This document shows, in pieces, positions 26,438 to 34,593 of a stretch of 64,000 bases of DNA (its first letter is position 1; every line of letters starts with the position of its first letter). Under the pieces are notes generated by a model. The model did not search any database and was not told the DNA's origin. It worked only from the letters and a program-made list of their open reading frames with translations. The translations under genes were made by a program, and so were the position numbers. Source of the DNA: Avichristensenella sp031549905 (lineage in GTDB: Bacteria > Bacillota > Clostridia > Christensenellales > Aristaeellaceae). The DNA lies in contig JAVBPC010000016.1 in NCBI GenBank assembly GCA_031549905.1, positions 24,089 through 88,088 on the forward strand, given 5' to 3'.

Positions 26438-26476
26438 TCTATTAGCCACCGTACGGTCAAATCAGCGATTGCCTAG
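26423..26476. repeat. Short palindromic element C overlapping the mreB stop
   Basis: Arms CTAAGCAATCTCTGAT (26423-26438) and its near-complement ATCAGCGATTGCCTAG (26461-26476) match at 14 of 16 positions; a self-complementary ACCGTACGGT lies between them. Read on the opposite strand, the right end (CTAGGCAATCGCTGATTTGACCGT) resembles the left end of element B (CTAGGTAACCGCTGATTTATTCGT), so it may be a minimal member of that family. Confidence 0.6.
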
Positions 26477-26494
26477 CGGGCATTTGAGGTGAAC

Positions 26495-27754
26495 ATGCGC
26501 AAAAAGAAGCGCAAATGGCCGGGTATTGTGATCAAGGCCCTGTTGGCGTTGGTGCTGGCTGGGTCTGTTTCGCTTGTGCTGGTGGACAAGCTCGCCCCGG
26601 ATCAGGAGTATATCCCGCAGTCGATCGTTAAGGTGCCGGGGCAGATTGTCTCCACGGTATTCAAACCGTTGCAGGGTGCGTTTGCCTGGGCTTCGCAGGG
26701 CGTATCGGACTATCTGGAAAGCTGGAAGCTGCAAAAGACGATAGAGATCGCCTACAACCAGCTGAAGGCTGATAATGATGACCTGTCGTTTAAGGCGCTG
26801 CGCGTGGAAGAGCTTGAGGCAGAGGTGGAATCGCTGCGCGCGCTGAATGGCCGCCGTGATGAGCTGCAGGCGTATAGCCCGCTGCTGGCCACGGTTATCG
26901 GCAAGGAACCCGGCAACTGGTTTAAGGTGTTCACCATTGATGTGGGCAAAGAGGACAACGTGCAGATGTACATGGCGGTCGTCAACTCCGAGGGCCTTGT
27001 CGGCTACATCAGCAAGGTCAATGAAACCACATCGGAGGTAACGACCATTCTGGACAGCCGGGCGTCGGTTCCCGGCGTTATCCGCAGTTCCAACTCCTTC
27101 GGCAGCATCAAGGGCACGCTGGGCATCGGCGGCGCCGATCCCGCCTGCCGCATGTACTATTTGCCATCCGATTATATTGCCCGGCCCAATGACGAGGTGG
27201 TCACCAGCGGCGTGGGCGTAAAAGAAGACGGCACGGCCTTTCCCAAGGGGCTGCTCATCGGCGTGGTGCGCGAAAGCTCGAGCTATCTGGATAACAACAA
27301 CCGCTATGTTGTCGTCGAACCGAAGGTCGATTTCCAGCGCATAGAGCATGTCTATGTTCTTGTGTACAAGCCGGACCCGGAGGACATCCCCAACATCAAC
27401 GACCATCAGATCAGCTCCGTCAACGTAGTGCTGGATACGGCGCGCCCCTATCCGTCGGTAATGAGCGACCAGCTTTCAGACCCGAATCTGGGCGCCGTCA
27501 CCCCGCCGCCGCGCAGCACGCGCGACCCCGGCGTCGATACATCTAACGATCCGTTTGCCACGCCGGTCTATGGCGCGACGCCTTCGCCAAACCCCGAAAT
27601 GGAACAGTGGATGCGCGAAAATGAGGAGAGCGACCTCGCGGATCAGGACTATGACCCCCTCTATGATGAAAACTTTGAGCCCGGACGTTATATAGGTCCA
27701 GGGGCCGACCCTGAAGCGGATCAGCTGGAGGATGAAACCGGGGGGGTGCTATAA
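26495..27754 (+). CDS. mreC: Rod shape-determining protein MreC with acidic C-terminal tail
   Basis: 419 residues from ATG 26495, with GAGG five bases upstream. GTG 26489 is an alternative. A basic N-terminus is followed by one membrane helix (about 11-30), a coiled coil (about 70-110) and the MreC core: LLATVIGKEPGNWFKVFTID, then the GLVGYI..V motif and the VVTSGVG....FPKGLLIG motif. MreC links MreB to periplasmic or extracytoplasmic wall enzymes. Beyond about residue 300 there is a Pro- and Asp/Glu-rich tail of more than 100 residues not found in the usual core. It abuts mreD. Confidence 0.92.
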   Translation: MRKKKRKWPGIVIKALLALVLAGSVSLVLVDKLAPDQEYIPQSIVKVPGQIVSTVFKPLQGAFAWASQGVSDYLESWKLQKTIEIAYNQLKADNDDLSFKALRVEELEAEVESLRALNGRRDELQAYSPLLATVIGKEPGNWFKVFTIDVGKEDNVQMYMAVVNSEGLVGYISKVNETTSEVTTILDSRASVPGVIRSSNSFGSIKGTLGIGGADPACRMYYLPSDYIARPNDEVVTSGVGVKEDGTAFPKGLLIGVVRESSSYLDNNNRYVVVEPKVDFQRIEHVYVLVYKPDPEDIPNINDHQISSVNVVLDTARPYPSVMSDQLSDPNLGAVTPPPRSTRDPGVDTSNDPFATPVYGATPSPNPEMEQWMRENEESDLADQDYDPLYDENFEPGRYIGPGADPEADQLEDETGGVL

Positions 27755-28381
27755 GTGCGCCAGGCCATACGAACCGGCGTGGCGATCGCTTTTGCGTTCC
27801 TGTTTCAGTCCACCATCCTTCCCTTTTTTCGCATACAGGGTGTGCTGATTGATCTGCTGACCATTACCGTATTTGCCGCTGGCTATGCCGGCGGGCTGTA
27901 CACGGGCATTGTGGGCGGCCTTGGCGCGGCGCTGCTGCTGGAGGTAATATCAGGCGACCTTTCCGGCCTTGTGACGGTGGCGGCGGTGGCGGCCGGCGCA
28001 TGGGGCGCGCTGACGGCCAAGAATCTGCACAAGATCAGCCTTGCCGGGCGCAGGAACATTGAAAAGGTGATTCGCCGCCTTGGCCCGATGATTTCGGTAG
28101 GCCTGTTCTGCGCGGCGAAAGAACTGGTGTATGCGCTCTATTTCTACCTGACGGGTGTTGACTTTACCTGGTACCATGCGGGGGTTGTGCTGCTGTCAGG
28201 CTTGATAGGATTGGTGGCGTCCATTGTGCTGCTCCCCGCGATTCAAGGGTTTATGTGCCGCGCGCCGGAAGACACGTTCATCGCCCGCTGGAACAAGCGG
28301 CGCAAGGCGCGTGAAAAGACGAAACAAAAGCCGGCGGCGAAAACTGCGCCCGCCGCACCGGAAGGAGGGACGGAATCATGA
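27755..28381 (+). CDS. mreD: Rod shape-determining membrane protein MreD
   Basis: 208 residues from a GTG start directly after the mreC stop, with a G-rich ribosome site inside the end of mreC. Hydrophobic helices: IRTGVAIAFAFLFQSTILPFF, IDLLTITVFAAGYAGG, further segments up to about residue 165, and then a basic, Lys/Ala/Pro-rich tail. GG..G...G...D...G in the middle is the MreD pattern (GLGAALLLEVISGDLSGLV). It scaffolds the MreB-PBP2-RodA complex in the membrane. It overlaps the PBP2 start by 4 bases. Confidence 0.88.
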   Translation: MRQAIRTGVAIAFAFLFQSTILPFFRIQGVLIDLLTITVFAAGYAGGLYTGIVGGLGAALLLEVISGDLSGLVTVAAVAAGAWGALTAKNLHKISLAGRRNIEKVIRRLGPMISVGLFCAAKELVYALYFYLTGVDFTWYHAGVVLLSGLIGLVASIVLLPAIQGFMCRAPEDTFIARWNKRRKAREKTKQKPAAKTAPAAPEGGTES

Positions 28382-30885
28382 AAAAGAAGGATAAGCTGCG
28401 CTTTCGCCTGCTGTACGCGGTGGTTTTGATCGCGTTTGGTTTTGTTGTGGTAAGGCTGGTAAACTTGCAGGTACGCGGCCCTGATGATTACGGCGAGGAT
28501 TATGCCGCAAAGGCCGAATCCTCCATGACGAAGAAGATTTACGAAACGGGCCTTCGCGGCCAGGTGCTGGATGTGAACGGCGCGGTGCTGGCCACCAACC
28601 GGCGCACCTACAATGTGGCGTTCTACCGCAACCCCTCCAGCGGCTCGGATCAGAACGGCATATACTCCAAGTCTATTTGGGCTGTTCTGCAGCTGCTTGA
28701 AAAGGAAGGAAAGGAAGTTACCTTCAAATTCTGGATGAAGCGCGATGAAAGCGGCGAGTGGGTGTTTGATACCGGCACAACGGATGAAAATGTTGCCGCC
28801 GCGCGCGAGAAGATGTTCCGCTCCAACTTTTACATCACAAAAACACCGTTGGAGGAAATTTACGAAAAGCTGTGTACCACCTATAAGATACATGAAATTG
28901 GCGAGGACTTGACGGAAGAAGACAAGCTGAAGGTGCTTTCTGTATGGCAGGAAATGCAGATGAACGCTTTCAACACCGTGCCCATCATCCTGGCAAAGGA
29001 TGTTACCTGGACGACCGCGATGGAAATTGAAACGCGGATGGTAACCCTGGACGGCATCTCCATTGAGGTACAGAACCAGCGCGTGTACCCCAAGGGGGCG
29101 CTGGCCTGCCATATCATTGGGTACACCGGCCCCATGCAGCAGTCCACGCTGGAAAGCTACCTGGAGAAGGGGTATCTGCGCACGGACCATATCGGCCTTG
29201 CGGGCGTTGAGGCATCGATGGAGACGTGGCTGTCGCCAAACTCCGCACTGCGCCGCGGGTACACTGTGGTGGAAATCGACCGAAACGGCAGGAAAATCCG
29301 TGAGCTTGAGCATGTGGAGCCGAACGACGGCAACACCGTCAAGCTGACGATAGACAGCGCGCTGCAGCAGGTGGCGGAATCCGCGCTGGAGGAGACTATC
29401 AACACCATTCGCACCTATGAAGAAACGCAGATGAAAAGTGGCAAATGGTTGGAAAAGTATAAGGAAATACTGGATGACTACGCTGAAAGGGGCCGCAAGA
29501 TCAATTTGGCGCAAAACGGCGCGATCGTGGTGCTGGATATGAAATGCCGCGTGCTGGCAATGGCCAGCTACCCGAACTTCAACCCCAACTGGTTCGTCAC
29601 CGGGATGACGGAGGAGCAGTATAAGCGCAATGTAACGGATGAGCGGAATCCTTTGTATAACAACGCGATCATGTCGGCATCCACGCCCGGTTCCGTTTTC
29701 AAGATGGCTACCGCGCTTGCCGCGCTGACAAACGGCGTGCTGACTGTGAATGAGCAGATTTCCGATGAAGGCTACTTTAAACTGTACGATGAAACGAATC
29801 CGCCCAAATGCTGGATTGCCATAAACCAGCGGGGCAAGCATGCGAACCAAACCATTGTGGAAGGCCTGGCGCATTCCTGTAACTATTTCTTCTATACAAT
29901 TGCTTCGAACTTGGGCAAAGATGGGCAGAAGCTGTACCAATACGCGGCAAAACTTGGACTTGCCAGCAAAACGAACATCGACTTGCCGGGCGAGCGCAAG
30001 AGCGTTGTGGGCAGCCAGGTTTCCCTGTACGACCCTACGCGGCCCATCACCGAATTTGACCAGGATACCGCAAAGCCCATCATCATCAGGAATTCAATTA
30101 AGGCGCATCTGCGCGCCATTGGTGAAGAAGACGGCATCAATTATACGGATGAGCGCTTAAACCGCTGCGTCAAGGCGCTGATGGATATGGCGATAGAAAC
30201 GGACCAAGGACCGCAGAACACCAACTGGGCCGCGCATATTCGCCCCATCCTGATGGAAGAGCTGGGCATGAAATCGGACACAGTTTGGCTCGCCAGGGTG
30301 GTCAGCCCCATCGCGCGGGACCTGAACGAAATCAAGTGGGGCGGCACCAACACCATCATGACAGCAATTGGTCAGTCGATCACGATGACCACGCCCATCG
30401 CGATGGCGCGCTACATCGTGGCTCTGGCGAACGGCGGTTACGTGTATGATGTGCAGTTGATTGACAGCATCGTTTCGCCCACCGGCGAGGTCCTCAACTC
30501 CTTTGATACCCCGATGCTCGTCAACGATCTGTCGGCGGAAATCGAGCCATTCATGCCCTATATTAGGCAGGGGATGGCCGACGTGGTAAGCGACCAGGAA
30601 GGCGGAACCGCGGCCGATTACTTTAACAATTGGAAGTACACAAGCGTTATCGCGGCAAAGACGGGATCTGCGCAGACAAGCAAGCTTGACCTCGAATCCA
30701 ACGCGTGGTTCGTCGCATTTGCCCCGCGCGACAACCCGGAAATCGCCGTGGTTGTGTTTGTTCCGTACGGGCTGGGCGGATCGCGCGCGGCGCCTGCGGC
30801 ACAGAAAGTTATCGAATATTATCTGGATTCGAAAACGGAAGAAGCAGCTGCGGTGCTCCCCGCGCCCAACGGACTGGCGCAATGA
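28378..30885 (+). CDS. mrdA: Penicillin-binding protein 2, class B transpeptidase
   Basis: 835 residues. One N-terminal membrane anchor (about 7-27), then the PBP dimerisation region with RGQVLDVNGAVLATN, and the transpeptidase domain. Active-site motifs: S-V-F-K with the nucleophilic Ser at residue 439 and Lys at 442, S-C-N with Ser at 500, and K-T-G with Lys at 761. It cross-links peptidoglycan during cell elongation together with RodA. At 835 residues it is longer than Gram-negative PBP2 (about 630); the extra length is in the N-terminal domain and between SxN and KTG. It overlaps the minD-like gene by 4 bases. Confidence 0.95.
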   Translation: MKKKDKLRFRLLYAVVLIAFGFVVVRLVNLQVRGPDDYGEDYAAKAESSMTKKIYETGLRGQVLDVNGAVLATNRRTYNVAFYRNPSSGSDQNGIYSKSIWAVLQLLEKEGKEVTFKFWMKRDESGEWVFDTGTTDENVAAAREKMFRSNFYITKTPLEEIYEKLCTTYKIHEIGEDLTEEDKLKVLSVWQEMQMNAFNTVPIILAKDVTWTTAMEIETRMVTLDGISIEVQNQRVYPKGALACHIIGYTGPMQQSTLESYLEKGYLRTDHIGLAGVEASMETWLSPNSALRRGYTVVEIDRNGRKIRELEHVEPNDGNTVKLTIDSALQQVAESALEETINTIRTYEETQMKSGKWLEKYKEILDDYAERGRKINLAQNGAIVVLDMKCRVLAMASYPNFNPNWFVTGMTEEQYKRNVTDERNPLYNNAIMSASTPGSVFKMATALAALTNGVLTVNEQISDEGYFKLYDETNPPKCWIAINQRGKHANQTIVEGLAHSCNYFFYTIASNLGKDGQKLYQYAAKLGLASKTNIDLPGERKSVVGSQVSLYDPTRPITEFDQDTAKPIIIRNSIKAHLRAIGEEDGINYTDERLNRCVKALMDMAIETDQGPQNTNWAAHIRPILMEELGMKSDTVWLARVVSPIARDLNEIKWGGTNTIMTAIGQSITMTTPIAMARYIVALANGGYVYDVQLIDSIVSPTGEVLNSFDTPMLVNDLSAEIEPFMPYIRQGMADVVSDQEGGTAADYFNNWKYTSVIAAKTGSAQTSKLDLESNAWFVAFAPRDNPEIAVVVFVPYGLGGSRAAPAAQKVIEYYLDSKTEEAAAVLPAPNGLAQ

Positions 30886-31706
30886 GTGGGCAAATTGTGG
30901 CAATCACCGCCGGGAAGGGCGGCGTGGGAAAAACGATGGTGACCGTGACCCTGGGCGCGCTGCTTGCCGCCCAGGGGAAGACGGTGCTGCTGGTGGATAT
31001 GAACATGGGCATGCGTGGGCTGGATATCGCGCTGGGGCTGGAGGACCGGGTGGTGTTTGACCTGGGGGATGTGCTGGAGGGGCTGTGCGAGCGCTCCGCT
31101 GCGATCATCAGGGATCGGGAAACCAAAGTGCATTTGCTGGCTGCGCGGCAGATGGCAGGCAAAGAGACCGTTGAAGAGGAAGGCTTGCTTGCCATGCTGG
31201 AATCCCTGCGCGCTGAATACGACTATATTTTGCTGGATACCCCGCCCGCCGGCGGCCCGGCTTTCGATATCGCCGCGCGCGCGGCGGAAACCGCACTCAT
31301 CCTTGCCACACCGGATGACGCGGCGCTTCGGGCGGCGGACCGGGTTTCCGGCCTGTTGCGGCGCGCGGATGTGCGGGATCAGTGGCTGGTTATCAACAGG
31401 ATCAGTGCGGAGCATGTTGACGCGGGCCGTCAGTACCCCCCGGATGTGTGCGCGCAAATCATCGATATGAAGGTGCTGGGCGCATTGCCGGAGGCCATGG
31501 AGGCTGCACGGCTGACGCTGGAAAAGCGGCCCGTGCTAGGAAAATCTGATGTGGCGGAAGGGTTCGTCAACCTTGCGGAAAGGCTGATGCATCCGGCGCT
31601 GCCCTTGCGCCCCTGGCGGGAAGAGGCGCAGACTTTGCCGGAAACAAAGCGCAGGCCGTTTGACCGCTTTCGGTGGCGGCATGCGCCGCGAAGGGAGGTT
31701 CTATGA
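30882..31706 (+). CDS. minD: MinD-like ATPase with altered Asp in switch I
   Basis: 274 residues from ATG 30882, overlapping the PBP2 stop. The deviant Walker A is complete (KGGVGKT, signature Lys 12 and Lys 17). MinD-like stretches follow: LDIALGLEDRVVFDLGDVLEG and DYILLDTPPAG. In the DxD motif (DADIG or DFDIG in MinD) the second Asp is Asn (residue 41). That Asp matters for ATP hydrolysis in Escherichia coli MinD. The C-terminus is basic (PFDRFRWRHAPRR) and could bind membrane. MinD positions the division site or, here, may serve the elongation cluster. No minC or minE is next to it, which is unusual for Clostridia. Confidence 0.8.
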   Translation: MSGQIVAITAGKGGVGKTMVTVTLGALLAAQGKTVLLVDMNMGMRGLDIALGLEDRVVFDLGDVLEGLCERSAAIIRDRETKVHLLAARQMAGKETVEEEGLLAMLESLRAEYDYILLDTPPAGGPAFDIAARAAETALILATPDDAALRAADRVSGLLRRADVRDQWLVINRISAEHVDAGRQYPPDVCAQIIDMKVLGALPEAMEAARLTLEKRPVLGKSDVAEGFVNLAERLMHPALPLRPWREEAQTLPETKRRPFDRFRWRHAPRREVL

Positions 31707-32968
31707 ACAGCACACCTTCCATAACCCGCAAGGGGAGGCGGCATTTTGACTGGCCGCTGCTGATTATCACATTTGCGCTGGCGGCGTTCGGCGTGTATGC
31801 TGTAACATTCGCCACCTACAAATACTCCGCGGATACGCAGGTGGTTGGCGGTTTTCTGGGGCGGATCACAAGCTCCTACTATGGCGGCCGGCAGGCTCTT
31901 TTTCTGCTGGTCAGCCCCATTGTCATCATTGCCATGATGGCCATACCATACCGGCTTTTTTACACGTTTTCCGGTGTTTTATATGTTGCGGGCCTTGGTC
32001 TGATGGGCATGGTAAAGATTTTCGGCAGCACAACATCGGGCGTAACCAGTTGGTTCGACCTGTTTTCCGGCTACATGCTGCAACCCTCGGAATTTGCGAA
32101 GATTGCGGTGATACTGCAGCTGGCCAAGTTCTTTTCCCGGAAGGATAACCCCGTTACCACGCTGCGCGATTGGGTTGGCATGGGGCTGATCATGGGTCCG
32201 CCCATTGTTCTGATCTATATCCAGGGCGAATTGGGCACAGCCATTGTGTTCATTGCGTTTTACGCGGGGATGATGGTTGTGGGCGGAATGCGCGCGCGCG
32301 ACTTGACGATCATAGCGGTGGCGGCTATTGTGGCGATGGTGGCGCTGTATATGGTGATGCTTGAGACCGGTTCCTACCGTGTTGACCGGATCATCTCATT
32401 TATTGACCCAAGCCAGGCAGACCCGAACTCTATCTATCAGCAAAACAACTCTAAGATTGCCATTGGCAGCGGCGGGGTTTACGGTGCCGGCGCATTCACG
32501 AACGGCACCTATACGGCACTTGATTATGTGCCGCAGGATCACACGGACTTCATTTTTGCGGCGGTAGGGGAGACGCTGGGGTTTGTGGGCGCAATGACGG
32601 CGATTGTGCTATATGCGCTGATGGTATACCGGATGATATCGCTGGCGCGCCACACGGCGGATAAGTTTGGCAGGTTGGTGATTGTGGGCGTCGCGGTGAT
32701 GATGTTCTTCCACATTTTCTACAACATTTCCATGACGGTTGGTCTGATGCCGGTGATGGGCATTCCACTGCCCTTTCTGAGCTATGGCGGCTCTAACCTG
32801 GTGGCGAACATGGCCGGTGTTGCGCTGGTGCTGAACATAACATACCGAAAACCTCAGGGGCGTGTACTAGGCGGGAGGGAAGATGCGCCGGTGCTTGTGG
32901 GCGGGTATCAGGGTGCCCAAAAGCGCAGGCGGGTGCCACCGTTGCCGCAGGCGGAAAAGCACAGCTAA
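31703..32968 (+). CDS. rodA: RodA/FtsW-family peptidoglycan polymerase
   Basis: 421 residues from ATG 31703, with GGGAGG eight bases upstream. About ten membrane helices. SEDS-family motifs: LQPSEFAKIAVILQLAKFF, the IQGELGTA region (with the catalytic-loop Asp replaced here by Glu-Leu-Gly; the exact alignment needs checking), DHTDFIFAAVGE and the C-terminal GIPLPFLSYGGSNL. It polymerises lipid II in the membrane in partnership with PBP2 encoded two genes upstream. Being in the mre cluster, RodA is preferred over FtsW. A 30-residue basic tail follows the last helix. Confidence 0.9.
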   Translation: MNSTPSITRKGRRHFDWPLLIITFALAAFGVYAVTFATYKYSADTQVVGGFLGRITSSYYGGRQALFLLVSPIVIIAMMAIPYRLFYTFSGVLYVAGLGLMGMVKIFGSTTSGVTSWFDLFSGYMLQPSEFAKIAVILQLAKFFSRKDNPVTTLRDWVGMGLIMGPPIVLIYIQGELGTAIVFIAFYAGMMVVGGMRARDLTIIAVAAIVAMVALYMVMLETGSYRVDRIISFIDPSQADPNSIYQQNNSKIAIGSGGVYGAGAFTNGTYTALDYVPQDHTDFIFAAVGETLGFVGAMTAIVLYALMVYRMISLARHTADKFGRLVIVGVAVMMFFHIFYNISMTVGLMPVMGIPLPFLSYGGSNLVANMAGVALVLNITYRKPQGRVLGGREDAPVLVGGYQGAQKRRRVPPLPQAEKHS

Positions 32969-33016
32969 TGTGGGCGAAAAGTAGCATTCCATGTAACCGA
33001 AACGCTTCTGCAGGCA

Positions 33017-33056
33017 GGAAAACGAGTTGCCCTGCAGGGCGTTTTCCGTGGTTTTT
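33017..33056 (+). terminator. Terminator of the maf-mre-rodA cluster
   Basis: GGAAAAC pairs with GTTTTCC, with an inner GCCC/GGGC stem. GTGGTTTTTG follows within ten bases. It lies 50 bases after rodA. Confidence 0.65.
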
Positions 33057-33433
33057 GTGGAGAAACGGTCACTTTTGGACTGCCGCTTTGGTTACCCAAC
33101 TGTGCTTTGCGGGGTTACGGTGAAAGGCGGATTTCGCATATTTTGTGAGTTTTCCAGCGGCCTATGTAACCGATCCTATAACCATGCGGCCGGTGATTGT
33201 CGAATTTGCGCGAAGACGGCGATATTGTTGGCTTTCATATTTTGCGAGGAAAATGGGCATAAAAATGGTTATTGTAAGGGCATCATGGCAAAGCGGTGAA
33301 GCGAATTTGAAAAGTGCAGACTCCCTGGTTCGTTCCAGATTTCGACTTTTTTTGGGAAACCGCTTAAAGGCCACGTTACACGGATTTGTGCGCTGTTTTT
33401 TTCTATGAAATACAAAGAATGCGTCTTAACGTA
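33057..33433. other. Unexplained non-coding region with short repeats
   Basis: No convincing ORF. CATATTTTGYGAG is present at 33137-33149 and 33236-33248, and ATGTAACCGA at 33164-33173 repeats a copy at 32991-33000. Several further GTAAC/GTTAC words occur. It could be an unrecognised leader RNA or a decayed repeat; the promoter at 33434-33462 lies after it, so it would not be part of the downstream mRNA from that promoter. Confidence 0.4.
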
Positions 33434-33462
33434 TTGACAGTCTTCCTGCGATGACGTAATAT
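33434..33462 (+). promoter_or_regulatory. Strong sigma-A-type promoter for the HD-GYP/hybrid kinase operon
   Basis: TTGACA at 33434-33439, a 17-base spacer and TAATAT at 33457-33462. The predicted start near 33469 leaves a leader of about 47 bases before ATG 33516, whose ribosome site is AGGAGG. Confidence 0.8.
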
Positions 33463-33515
33463 TATAATGATGTTTATTGCATGGCAGATACTGGCTTGCC
33501 AGGTAGGAGGAACGA

Positions 33516-34592
33516 ATGAACCGCAAGTCCATCCTCATAGTGGACGACTTGGAAGTGAACCGGGCGATACTCTCAGAATTATTCGCCAGGAACTTTGAGG
33601 TTTTGGAAGCTGAAAACGGGCAAGAAGCAATCACCATGATCGAGCGGCATAAAGAGGATATCGCGATCATGCTGTTGGATGTTGTTATGCCCATTTTAGA
33701 TGGCTATGGCGTAATGGAAATCATGCGCGAGCGCGGCTATCTTTCCCGCATACCTGTTATCATCATCACCTCGCTGGATTCGCATAAGGATGAAGCGCGC
33801 CTGTTTGACATGGGCGCATCCGACCTGATCATGAAGCCGTTCAATCCGCTGGCAATCACCAAGCGCGTGATGAACGTTACAGAACAGTATCAGTACAGAA
33901 ACCACCTGGAGCAGCTTGTGCAGGAACAGGCGGAGCGACTTGAAAAATCAAACGAAGCGATGATCGATACGCTGGGCGCGATCATCGAATACCGCAGCAT
34001 GGAAACAGGGCTGCACATTGCCAGAATCCGCGGGCTGACCAAGATACTGCTGAATGAAGTGGCGCGGGAGTGCCCGGAATACGATCTGAACGAGCGCAAG
34101 ATTCAGCTGATCTCCAGCGCGTCCGCGATGCACGATATCGGCAAGATCGTCATTCCAGACGCCGTACTCAACAAGCCCGGCCGCCTTACGCCCGAAGAGT
34201 ACGAGATCATTAAGACGCATACGACCTCCGGCAGCGAGATCCTGGAGCGGTTTGACCGCATTCACCGGGAAGAGTATTTCATCTACGCCACCACCATCTG
34301 CCGCCACCACCATGAGCGCTGGGATGGCAGGGGATATCCCGATGCCCTGAAGGGCGAGGAGATTCCTGTCAGCGCGCAGGCGGTGGGCGTGGCGGATTGC
34401 TATGATGCGTTGACGACCAACCGGGTGTACAAGCCCGCATTTTCCCACGAAACGGCGATTTCCATGATCGTCGGTGGTGAATGCGGCCAGTTCTCACCGA
34501 AAATACTCAAGTGCTTCACGACCGTTGCCTCTGCGATAGGGGCCCTGGCTAAGGAATACGCCGATCAAGAAGCAGCTGCCCAGGAGAAATGA
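33516..34592 (+). CDS. Response regulator with HD-GYP output domain
   Basis: 358 residues. The receiver domain (1-125) has the phospho-acceptor Asp at residue 55 in LLDVVMP and a Lys in MKPF. After a coiled linker comes an HD-GYP domain: HDIGK with His206 and Asp207, then HHERWDGRGYP. HD-GYP proteins with these motifs hydrolyse cyclic di-GMP, lowering its level to favour motility or dispersal. The motif is GYP-complete, so it is probably active. One base separates it from the hybrid histidine kinase gene, its likely partner. Confidence 0.92.
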   Translation: MNRKSILIVDDLEVNRAILSELFARNFEVLEAENGQEAITMIERHKEDIAIMLLDVVMPILDGYGVMEIMRERGYLSRIPVIIITSLDSHKDEARLFDMGASDLIMKPFNPLAITKRVMNVTEQYQYRNHLEQLVQEQAERLEKSNEAMIDTLGAIIEYRSMETGLHIARIRGLTKILLNEVARECPEYDLNERKIQLISSASAMHDIGKIVIPDAVLNKPGRLTPEEYEIIKTHTTSGSEILERFDRIHREEYFIYATTICRHHHERWDGRGYPDALKGEEIPVSAQAVGVADCYDALTTNRVYKPAFSHETAISMIVGGECGQFSPKILKCFTTVASAIGALAKEYADQEAAAQEK

Positions 34593-34593
34593 G

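Noticed and set aside
30705..30881. Longer start for the minD-like gene
   Set aside because: It would run within the PBP2 gene; the MinD N-terminus (GQIVAITAGKGGVGKT) begins at ATG 30882.
33109..33120. GCGGGGTTACGG resembling the end of a c-di-GMP (GEMM) riboswitch near the HD-GYP gene
   Set aside because: None of the other conserved GEMM blocks (paired AAAGCC..GGCC, acgcaaagcc loop) is present within 150 bases, and it lies upstream of the predicted start of transcription.
33027..33299. 90-codon + strand ORF in the rodA-HD-GYP gap
   Set aside because: No ribosome site, Cys-rich odd composition, overlaps the terminator; not protein-like.
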